From NCBI GenBank assembly GCA_009809945.1, contig WTPW01000013.1, positions 212,333 to 276,332 of the forward strand: DNA of 64,000 nucleotides, given 5' to 3'. How positions within the stretch are numbered: the first letter of the stretch is position 1; every line of letters starts with the position of its first letter. Below the pieces are notes generated by a model that was given only the letters and a program-made list of their open reading frames with translations, was not told the origin of the DNA and did no database searches. Shown here one piece after another: positions 55,266-64,000 of this stretch. This DNA is from Gigaspora margarita (lineage: Eukaryota > Glomeromycota > Glomeromycetes > Diversisporales > Gigasporaceae). Position numbers and translations under genes: made by a program.

Positions 55266-56925
55266 ATGGGTTAAAGCAGAGACAATTTTTAATGATTAAC
55301 AGATGATTAACTAATCAAATTGTGGAATTTTGACTAACCTGGATCATTCTGAAAAAAAACAAACCAAGTGAAAAAGAGAAAAATGCAAAAAATACAAGAA
55401 ATGGTAGTCTAAACCTACTTTGGTACATTAATAAAAAATGTCAGAAAGGCAATTTTACTTATATGCCCTTCTAAAGATAATACAAACAACTCTAATTCTA
55501 ACTACAATTATCATAATACAGCTTTGAACAATAGTTTTAGGGTTTGAAATGGGCTGGATTAGGCTGGTTTTTTCTAAATTTAAACCCAAGCCCAAAGAAA
55601 TTTTAAAACCCAAACCTGTATTAGCCCATTTTAAAGGTACGGGTTTGGGCCGAGCTGGGTCACTTCAAATTATGACCTGGCCCGACATAACCCAACCCAG
55701 CCCAGTGATAAAATAAAAAAAGTGAATGCTCGGGTAACTTATTATACACTTTATAAGTACTTTTGTGAATGTAACATTTTACAAAAAATTACTGCAAAAA
55801 CAAATTCTAGCTCTAAATAGCATAGCAGGCTTTCGTAATTTTACAAGATCTGATTGACTAGTAGGTTTATACTAAATGAAGCCAAAGTAAAATATTTGAA
55901 TAAAAGATACATTTATTTAAATTTTAATAATTACAATAATTTATTACTTTGGTCTAATAGTTATTGTTATATATATAATCCAACCAGATTTAAAAAAAGA
56001 TATCGATATCTTAAATTTTAAATTTTAACAATCTATTAGATACCAATATGTGTATAAAGAGATCAAAATTAAATTGTTAACAATAAATAATAACGGATAA
56101 CAAGAAAAATAATAATTAATAATAACAAATAACAAGAAAAATAATAATTGTAACAGATTAAAATGAAATTTTTCTATTTTTTAAGCAAAATTTTAAAATT
56201 TTTTAGAAGACATTTTTGGGTTTTTTTTAGGTTTAGGGTTAGGGTTTAGGGTTAGGGTTATTAATAAACAAGTATATGTGAGTTTTATAAGCTTTAAAGG
56301 TGAGCAAGAGAGGTTCTCAGTTTCATTTTAATCTAATTTCATTTTAATCTGCCACAATAATTAAATTAATAAACATACTATAAATAAATTAAAAGGAATA
56401 GTAAATAACTGCAAGTAAAAAGTTGTAAAACTCAAACCTATCTTCCAATAGTTTTGACAAGTTTTTCAGTTTTACTTATTAGATTTAAGATTACAGAAGT
56501 TGAACACAGTTTCAACTTTCAACATTATTAAATCTACAGGCTTTGTCTAATGAATATAATCAAAACATACTATCAATCTTAAGAACAAACTTACTTACTA
56601 GAAATCCAACTACAAAAAAACAACTATTTTTTTTGTTTTAGAGATTCTTATATAGTATAAGTAACAACTAAATTTAAAAAAAAAATTCTTTTTATAATCA
56701 CAGTTGATACCCTCCTGGTCTTCTAGATCACAGTGTTGAGCTTTTCTTTTTCATCGTTGTGTGTTAGATATAATAGTAAGTTTGTCAGTTTGCTGTGTAG
56801 ACATCTTGCATGCTAAAAATACATTCCTAGTGTAAAGAAATAGCAATAATTGCTTCTTAGCTAAATTCTAAATTATCTAACCAATTACCAAATTATTTTA
56901 ACAGTATATCAAACAGAAGGTATAA
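55266..56925. other. AT-rich stretch with repeat relics; no gene
   Basis: About 55325-55480 is a partial copy of the 4.6-kb TIR element's interior. About 55540-55730 is rich in GGGCTGG, CCCAAGCCC and AACCCAACCCAG, like hAT subterminal arrays. At 56231-56260 there is a telomere-like TTTAGGGTTAGGG mix. Confidence 0.35.
56231..56260. repeat. Short interstitial telomere-like tract
   Basis: Four to five units alternate between TTTAGGG and TTAGGG. It is too short for a telomere and lies inside repeat-rich DNA. Confidence 0.5.
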
Positions 56926-58745
56926 CCTTTGCCCTATAAAAAAATTTAATATGGAAAAATATGGAAAAAAAACATGGAAAAATAACCAGAAAAAATATGT
57001 AAAATAACCAGAAAATTCGTATGTAATTTACAGGTAATTTTACACTTTTTTAATGGTCTTTTTACATGCAAAATTCNATATTCAAAACANGGANAATNTA
57101 CCATTTACGTGTATTTGAAACATGTAATTTTATATAGAAAAATAATATATAATTATTATATCTATTATTAATATTTTATATTTAATAAATTAAATTAATT
57201 AATATACAATATTTTTTTATTAAAAATGATTTAATAGATTTTATTTATTTAAAAAATTTTAATACTAATAAATTATTTTAACTAGTTATATCAAAATGAA
57301 TTTATTAAAAGTCAATATATACATAATAGTTTAATACTACTATTTAGGTTCAATAAGATCTAGGTTGATTTCTTTTTCTTTTCGGACGTTGTTTAATATT
57401 TTCTAAATTCATATTTATAATATTATAAATAATTAAATTATTTAATTAAATTATATAGATGTTGTAAAATTTTGCTTTTTATAAATTTTTAATTTTACCT
57501 TTATTTTTTGAAATTCATTTTCATTTTCAATCTCATTTGCATTTTCAATTTCATTTTCAATTTCATTTTCACTTTCATTTATAATTTTTTCAACATCCGA
57601 ATTGTTTTGATTTGCAATATTTTCATTAGGCATTTTTTCTTGAACCTTTTGTTTCTTTTTTTTTGTCTTTCATAAGAGCCTTAAAAAATTAAATTAAGTT
57701 AATAAATATACTCTTAAAATATTAAGTTTTTTAAATCAAAAAATTTAGTAGTTTAAATATTTATTAAATAATATAATAAATTAAAATTAAATTTTACTTC
57801 TATCCTGCATAACTTGCTTTATAGCTTCGTAATAGGCCCAGTTATTTTCCCCAAAATATTTCAAATATTCTTTTTTTAACTAAAAAATTTTTTAGATCTG
57901 TATATATAATATTAAAAAATTTTTTACCATATCGATCCAGTTATTAAAAGTGTTGGTTTAACTCTAAAAATTGTTGTATCACATAAAATTCTATAGTTAT
58001 CTAAAATAATTCCTGCCATTTTTTTTACTTCAGAAATTTTGGTTTCATTTAAAGAAAAAACTTTGCTTAACGAAATTTTTGTTGTTTTTTATCTTTTGAT
58101 ACTTTTGGTTTAGAAATTATTGGAAGTCCAGAAGGGTTTTTATATTTAGCTTCGAGTGCAGAAATTTTTTGGACAGTTTCTGCAAGGAGTGTACTTAAAT
58201 TTTGAATTTCTTCCTGTGGCGTCATTATTAAAGATCTAAAAATTAAAAAGGAAATAAAAAATTTCAATATTTATATTTATTTATATTTTGATTAACACGA
58301 AATTTTAACATGCTTAATAAATTAAATATGATTGGCTACTAATTATAGAATGCATTACTTATTCTTGCTCGGATACTTTATTAAACATGATATGACGAAG
58401 ATGCATGTGGTAATAATTACAGTTCAAATTCAAATAATAATATAATAAGTAAAAATGATATATATTATTCTCCTTTATAAGAAAATTTTTCAGATATAGC
58501 AAAAAATGAATTCATCTTTTGCTATATATCTAATACAGTATACATGATTTTACCTGCAACTTTCNGTGTTTTTGCAGACTTACTGGCTTTTACATANTGA
58601 TTTCNGATGTGTACAAATATTTAGTGAAGTTCATGATTTTATTTTACATGCTGGNTCCGTGTCTATTCCGTGTGTGTCCATATATCTCCATGTTTTGCTA
58701 CATGTATTTACATATCTTTGCGGTTGCCCTTTTCTTATAGGGTTG
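56925..58745. other. Ambiguous-base region around the minus-strand gene
   Basis: N bases stand at about 57077-57103 and 58565-58655, on both sides of the gene. CCTTTGCCCTATAAAAAAA near 56930 and, in reverse, a GGCAACCCTATAAG phrase near 58745 might be terminal repeats of one element containing the gene, but the match is short. Confidence 0.3.
57451..58222 (-). CDS. Unrecognised small gene, three exons, two frame breaks
   Basis: The reading starts at the ATG near 58222 (MTPQEEIQNLSTLLAET, a coiled-coil-like helix, then SGLPIISKPKVSKDKKQQK). It shifts frame in an A run near 58085 and continues ISLSKVFSLNETKISEVKKM, AGIILDNYRILCDTTIFRVK and PTLLITGSIW. After a likely short intron it gives LKKEYLKYFGENNWAYYEAI and KQVMQDR; after a second intron with a TTTTTTAAG acceptor, a Lys/Arg-rich stretch shifts frame in an A6 run into MPNENIANQNN and an Asn/Glu repeat tail. 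I know no domain for it. The ordered, uninterrupted blocks suggest a real protein, possibly carried by a repeat, since related-looking sequence lies beyond both sides. Both breaks are in homopolymers close to N bases, so they may be sequencing errors. Confidence 0.45.
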
Positions 58746-58949
58746 CCAATCAGTATTTCCAATTTGATTTTATAACTGCAAAGCATAACATATATGCATA
58801 TCAATCATCCAACATATTAAAGCACAGATCACAAAACAATCCTGAAAATGCCTGTTAAAACAGAATAGGAAAGATTTATAGATGTAAACTATACACTTTA
58901 TTTCACTTTTGTGAAACTCTGTTCCTGGTACTATTAAAATTTAATTATA
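58746..58949. other. AT-rich spacer, no gene seen
   Basis: Nothing recognised. Confidence 0.2.
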
Positions 58950-59599
58950 AAGGATTATTATCCCTTAGATTGTAGTAGAACACAGGCAAATTTGCCTGTG
59001 TTTTTTCACTTTTTTTGCTCTAATTTACTTTTTTTAAATACCAAGATAATTATATAAAACTTTGTACAATTATTTGAAAATAAGAATTACTTTTTTGCAA
59101 AATTAGTTTTTATATTGTAAGAAAAAAATTTAAGTTATATATAAACTAAAAATAGATAACTTAAAAAAATTTTTTTAAAAAATTTTATCACAATTTCTCT
59201 GTAATTTTATTTAGTTTTAGTTTTAAAGCTATAGTTCTTAAGACAATATTGTAGTTTATATAAAGGATGATACCTTTCATTATTGCAACTTTAATGATTT
59301 ATTTGTAAAAAGTAAGGCTTTATTAGAAGTGGAAATTTTTTTTATAGACAGAAACATATAAAATTTAAGAAAACCTAAAGAAAAATTTTAATAGTAAAAA
59401 GCTAATACAAGAACTTTAAACTTTGATTATACTAAAGTTTTCTAATAATTTTAAAAAATTTTTATAACAAAGTTATTAAAACAAAACTCAAAGTATATTT
59501 TTTACTTAGAAAAGATATAGCTAAAATCAATATTTAAAATTTTATTAAAATTTTTAAAATAAGCAGACAAATTTGCCTGTGTTACAATCTAAGGAATAA
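58950..59599. mobile_element. TATCCCTTAG element, copy 3 (inverse of copy 1)
   Basis: TATCCCTTAGATTGTAGTAG and CACAGGCAAATTTGCCTGTG start it. GACAAATTTGCCTGTG and TTACAATCTAAGGAATA end it. Its left end matches copy 1's right end, so the orientation is inverted. About 650 bp, non-coding, roughly 90% identical to copy 1 by eye. Confidence 0.7.
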
Positions 59600-59619
59600 A
59601 TATTATAATGAGCTGCAGG

Positions 59620-60192
59620 TAGTGTTCCAAGCTGATTAAGCTAGCTGCTTAGCCAGTAGCTTAGCTGCTTAGCCAGCTGATAGTTTGCCTAGCTGGCTAA
59701 TAATGGCTAATAATACCAATTTCTAAATTTTATAGTATAACTAAAATTTGAATAAATATAGGATTTCTTTAATTGTACAAGATTTTCTCAACTTAGAAAC
59801 ATGTATTAATTTTCAGTTTTATTCACAATGGATCAATCTCTATCTTAGTTCAGAACATAACAACAGCAATAAATAATTATTTAAATTAATTATTGATTTA
59901 TGCAAGTACAGAAGATAGTCTAAGCTGATCAAATCAGCCAATTAGTTAGCTAATAGTTTCATTAGTCAGTGAACTATTAATCTATCTTTATTGGGTGCCT
60001 TTATGTTAGGGAAAAATTTTTATTATAAATTTTGGTTGTAGAACCAACTTTTAATGTTAAGTATGTAGAGAATTTTTAACATACTACAGACTCATATTTT
60101 TAGATTAGCACTAACTATTAGCTAAGCCACTAAGCCATTACAAATTTAACAGCTTAGCCTAGCCATAAAACTTTAATCAGCTTGTAACACTA
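59620..60192. mobile_element. hAT-like element, TAGTGTTCCAAGCTGATTAA ends
   Basis: TAGTGTTCCAAGCTGATTAA pairs with TTAATCAGCTTGTAACACTA. The 8 flanking bases (GCTGCAGG / CTCGCAGG) agree in the last five. TAGCTGCTTAGCC and GGCTAATAATGGC repeats lie inside both ends. The 573-bp element has no coding frame. Confidence 0.65.
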
Positions 60193-60533
60193 CTCGCAGG
60201 GGCATGCAAGCCCATTTCTGGAACCCAGCCCAAGACCAGGCAATTAATTGACCCAGTGTGAACCCAGCCCACTTATAAATGAATCAAATATTGGACCCAG
60301 TTTTGACCCAAACCCTACCCAACTGCAAACCCGCAGGTTAACCAACCCATTCTGAACCCTAAATAGTTTGGACAATTTTGGACAATTTTGGACAATTTTG
60401 GACAATTAAATAAAGTAAAATTACTTAAAATTTTATTAAGATAATCTATTTAATTCTAACTAGAATATGTTTAGCATTTAATAAAATATATAGTTATATA
60501 TTTTTTAAATAGATTTATTATTTTTAAAGTCTG
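60193..60533. repeat. Array of AACCCAGCCC motifs and 12-bp TTTTGGACAAT repeat
   Basis: 60200-60360 is rich in AACCCAGCCCA-like motifs of the hAT subterminal type. TTTGGACAATTT then repeats four times at 12 bp (60367-60408). The same phrase follows SINE 2 at about 61193, so the SINE lies within this repeat-bearing DNA. Confidence 0.6.
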
Positions 60534-61160
60534 GTTCTCTGGGTCAATAGCATAGCGGTTATGCTCTGAGAATGCAAATTGGAAGGTTGCCAGTTCAATT
60601 TTTGGTAGCAGCGAAATTGTAATTCTATGTTGTGGACCTATTATATTGGAAGATGTTAGCATAGATTAGAGAGTCTTGAATAGGCAATTCCCATAGCAAG
60701 TTGCAGGTATGGCAGCTAGTATGAAACCTTTGGGCAGACTATTTAAAATCAGCACCAAAAGTGCACATGTGGCTAGTTGTACTCTTGTCTACATATGGTC
60801 ACTCCATCGATTAATAGACTTTGTAAAGTAATGCTGCAAGTAATCAGGATTAAAACCCCAGGGTCATTCTTGAGTCAGAACACCAATTTGAATAACTGAA
60901 GCATGAGATGTATTGAGAGACTGAAGTCTAAAAAGATATTTAAAGAACTCGTGATAGTGTGTCCGGACTGCGATCTGAACTAACAGGGTTATGACTGTTT
61001 AATTCAGTGGAGCTTACTGGGAGGAATAAAGCTCAGTGCAACAACCCTGCCTGGGCATTGATGGAATGCTGAGTAGTTGTCTATGTAATAGTTAGAACAT
61101 TATATGTACTTGTACTTAAATATCTAATAAAGTAGTGCTTGGATGTAAAGTGAAAAAAAA
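60534..61160 (+). mobile_element. tRNA-derived SINE 2
   Basis: A box TAGCATAGCGG (60548-60558) is perfect; the B box is worn (AGTTCAATTTT, 60592-60602). The body follows SINE 1 with many changes and ends in an A tail. The flanks ATTATTTTTAAAGTCTG and AATTATTAAAGTCTG form a target duplication that differs by a short T indel. It is older than SINE 1. Confidence 0.8.
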
Positions 61161-62200
61161 ATTAATTATTAAAGTCTGAACAAGCTTTGGACAATTTTGG
61201 ACATGGACAAGCCAAAAAAGGCTGTGAACAGCCAAAATGTACAACACTTCATAACCCTAATCTAAATAAATATTAAATTAGATAATTTTTTAAAATTTTT
61301 TCTTCTTTAACCAACTACTAAAGAAGGTTTACTTATTAGTTTTAGGGTTATTCAAATTGGATTACTGGATACCATGATAATTGCCAAAAACTATTTTTTT
61401 TGATTTTCAAATTTTAGAGGTTTTTGCTAAAAAAAATTAAGTATGATCTCTGTACTAGATTAGAGATTCAACCCATTATAAATTTCTTCTCCAGGTTATC
61501 TGCCTATCTAAAAAAGCCTTATCTGGGTTACTCAGTTATCTATATCTATATTTTTAAATATTTCGAAACAAGTAGCAAGTCAAATGTTTTACAATATTAT
61601 ATCAGAATTGACCTGAATTGATCCTAAATTGTATCTTCAAAGTTATCTGCAAAATGAACCTAAAATTTTGTAGCAATCAAATATACATACATATAATTTA
61701 AGAGTAAATAGGTATAATTGCACTGTTATTGTATATATTTACTCTTTAAATTATCTTATATGTATGTATATTTGTTTGCCACAAATTTTGTATTTATTTT
61801 GCAGATAATTTGGAAGATACAATTTAGGATCAATTCAGATCCAATTTCGCAAATGTGCTAATATGTTATCATTATATAGTATGTTAAATTTACATTTTTT
61901 GGGTTTAATCTATAAATTGCAGATTTTTGCTTTGCTGTATTCAAATATGAGTAATATGTTATTCTATAATATTAAACCTGATGATAATACTGCCATTAAA
62001 AACTCAAGCATATAATAAAAAAAAAAACAATTGATATAAAGTAAAAAAATAAAAAAATAAAAAAATAAATAACCATTAACCAGTTTAACTAATTAAGCAT
62101 AACTTTACTCCAGGTTAGACATCAAAATCACAGGTCACAGGTTGCAGATGAGCAGATCAAATCTCTATACTAGATGTTCAGGGTTCTGCAAAAATTGGAA
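61161..62200. other. AT-rich stretch with a 219-bp foldback
   Basis: At 61617-61835, AATTGATCCTAAATTGTATC is mirrored by GATACAATTTAGGATCAATT with arms of about 100 bp around a short AT-rich centre. At 61340-61470 a relic of the 23.7-kb element's inside (CCAAAAACTATTTTTTTTGA, then TATGATCTCTGTACTAGAT) occurs. No gene. Confidence 0.5.
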
Positions 62201-63350
62201 TTAATATTAGATCATAGATATCTTGGCACCTATCTGACCAAATTTGATCAACTTTTTTTTATTTTAACTGTAAAACGTTATAGAATTTAAAAAAAAAAGT
62301 TAATCAAATTTGGTTAGATAGGTTTCAAGATATCTTAGATCAAACTTTTGGTAAAGTTCTAAATATCTATCAAATACATATATAAGCTATAGCAAAAATT
62401 AGTTTCAAACTTTTATTGAAGATATCTAGGCACTTACTTAGCCAAATCTGATCAAATTTTTTTATTTTTTATTTTATTTTTTTTTTTTTTAAACTTTGGC
62501 AGATCTCGCCGTTGCTTTATTTGTAAAGAACTGATGTATCTTACAACCCTAATGGGCGGTACATTTATTACTATTACTATAACTAATGTTATTTATATAA
62601 AGCCCGACATCATCCGGTTACTTCCCCCAGCACCTAGATGCGACCCACTGCAGTAACCCCCAGAGAGGTCACATGCTGGAAGCTCCTACTGGAGCGCCGA
62701 AGAGGAATTCAACCTAAACGGGCTGGCGACGCCACGAGTTCATGTAGTATCATGTAGATCCAGACTTGGGCCTCACATTATGTCTCGTGACTTCGGTTAT
62801 TCCAAATCGGGGTCCTAGCACAATTTTCTTTACAGCCACAAATTCTTGAAATAATGGCTGCCCAATTAAGTCTGTCTGTGCGACGTCCTGGGTCCCTGTC
62901 TTCCCACGGTGTTTCAGTTCCCTAACCGGCTGGCTTTTCTTATTTCGCCTTTGGGAGGAATCGAACCAGCAACCTTGCGATTTGTATCCTCGGAGCATAA
63001 CCGCTATGCTATTGACCTGGAGGACGCAACTTTTTTTTTATTTTAATTATAGGAAGTTGTAAAATTCAAAGAAAAAAATTGATCAAATTTGGTCAAGTAG
63101 GTTCCAATATACCTTTGATCAAATATTTTGTAAAATTCTAAACACTTATTAAAATAGGTTGTGGCAATAATTGTTTACAAACTTTGATTGAAGATAACTT
63201 GGCACCCATCTAATCAAATTTGATTGACTTTTTTTTATTTTGATTGTAAAAGATATTGAATTCAAAAAAAAAATTTGATAATTTGGTTAAATAGGTTTAA
63301 AAATATCTTCGATCAATGTTAAAATTTTTTATAAAAAATTCAAATAATCT
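62201..63350. repeat. Alternating CAAATTTGGT repeat interrupted by a SINE
   Basis: A unit with AAATTTGGTTAGATAGGTTT, CAAGATATCTTAGATCAAA and ACTTTTTTTTATTTTAACTG recurs three to four times, in both orientations, from about 62205 to 62460 and 63030 to 63340. SINE 3 is inserted in a T-rich part of one unit. Confidence 0.55.
62477..63025 (-). mobile_element. tRNA-derived SINE 3 (minus strand)
   Basis: On the minus strand, GTCCTCCAGG starts the head; A box TAGCATAGCGG (63001-63011) and B box GGTTCGATTCC (62957-62967) are both perfect to consensus. The body ends in a poly-A tail at 62477-62491. Target duplications are hidden in T-rich sequence. Of the three copies its boxes are the best, so it may be the youngest. 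The minus-strand 82-codon frame here is SINE sequence, not a gene. Confidence 0.85.
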
Positions 63351-63675
63351 ACATAGGTGTGGCAATACCAAAAAGGGTGTGGAAATACCAATTCTCTAAA
63401 AAAATATAGATTTTTAAATTTTGAATATAATTTATTTTTAGTATATACTAAAGTGATTTTACTGCCTATTGATTGGCAAATTATTGTCTTGCATGTAGCT
63501 GATTTGCCAAATTATTATTTGTAGTGCTATAATCCAAATTTAGTGCTCCCTATCATCTGCAAATTTTATATATAGATATTAATCGATATATAACAATTAA
63601 TTGTTTTATATTGATTATAAAATATCATTATATATTGATTAATTGAATAAAAATCGATATATATCTAAATCGATA
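63351..63675. other. AT-rich spacer, no gene seen
   Basis: Contains ATCGATATAT-type palindromic words (63585-63675) and nothing else recognised. Confidence 0.2.
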
Positions 63676-63677
63676 TA

Positions 63678-64000
63678 CAGTAACCCCTGGCTATAGTCAC
63701 ACCTTTGGGCCCCCAAAAATATGTGATTATAGCAAGAGTGTGATTATAGCAAAAAAAATTAAATTTATAAATAAAGTTATCCAAAATGCATTTTTGGTTC
63801 TTATATTCAATTAATAACAAAATTCGCTATTTTTACTCAAACTTTGACGATGGATATCTTGATAACTAGTGATCCAAATTGGCTCAAATTTTTATCATAG
63901 ATAATATCATATTAATATATGATATATAAAAATTTTAGCCGATTTAGTCAAGTAATTCTTGTGTAATCGCTTGTATACGATAGTTAATTTTTTTAAAAAA
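63678..64000. mobile_element. mariner-type element, left end only (runs off window)
   Basis: TA is followed by CAGTAACCCCTGGCTATAGT and by repeated GTGATTATAGCAA motifs. The layout and CTATAGTCACACC resemble the 46658 and 48796 elements. The right end would lie beyond the window. Confidence 0.5.

Noticed and set aside
56231..56260. Chromosome end
   Set aside because: Only a few mixed TTTAGGG/TTAGGG units with unique and repeat DNA on both sides.
62750..62998. 82-residue minus-strand frame
   Set aside because: It is the body of SINE 3.

Overview
The window looks like a repeat-dominated part of a very AT-rich fungal nuclear genome, most likely an arbuscular mycorrhizal fungus (Glomeromycotina, Rhizophagus-like). 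This is inferred from three things: a BTB-BACK protein with 28-residue LEGGKALADAL-type leucine-rich repeats, kinase-family fragments with a CX2CX9CX2C knuckle and a WTSGN motif, and small 66-79 nt phase-0 introns. No search was run. Only one gene looks close to functional. The rest is transposon-derived DNA, decayed genes and AT-rich sequence.

Layout. 0-6.3 kb: AT-rich DNA, a kinase remnant (2.3 kb), an AGGACCCC-end element (2881-3997), a hAT element inside an older inverted-repeat element (4.6-5.45 kb), and a Harbinger-type MITE with 36 consecutive C. 6.5-7.85 kb: a hAT (perfect 8-bp target duplication) inside another TIR element. 8.0-9.7 kb, minus strand: units 1b-4 of a tandem gene whose unit is a zinc knuckle joined to a kinase N-lobe. 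9.7-11.6 kb: a hAT end and a run of small TA-flanked MITEs. 14.07-15.35 kb: a complete hAT. 15.6-17.0 kb: a dead PIF/Harbinger transposase interrupted by a foldback element. 18.2 kb: a tRNA-derived SINE. 19.4-20.1 kb: a kinase C-lobe pseudogene. 21.0-23.9 kb: TIR elements nested several deep. 27.16-27.41 kb, plus strand: the start of the tandem kinase-N-lobe gene, cut by a hAT end. 31.96-34.92 kb: the BTB-BACK-LRR gene. 36-42 kb: hairpins, palindromes and MITEs. 42-46.6 kb: a hAT containing a pogo-like element. 46.7-49.5 kb: two mariner-type copies in direct orientation. 51.3-54.1 kb: a second pogo-like element with both ends. 57.4-58.2 kb: a small unrecognised minus-strand gene beside N bases. 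59.6-63 kb: a hAT, two SINEs and foldbacks.

The main discovery is that the 27.4 kb and 9.7 kb fragments are the two halves of one gene. Each is cut at the same codon, by opposite ends of one hAT type (TAGTGATTTGAAC), and both halves carry the same 8-bp duplication GTTAGATG. Their present order and strands fit a hAT insertion followed by one inversion of about 17.7 kb. Related MITE copies in opposite orientation sit near both breakpoints (10.4-10.7 and 28.0-28.3 kb). The gene itself is unusual: at least four copies of zinc knuckle plus kinase N-lobe run head to tail, each with its own intron, with no glycine loop and no catalytic lobe.
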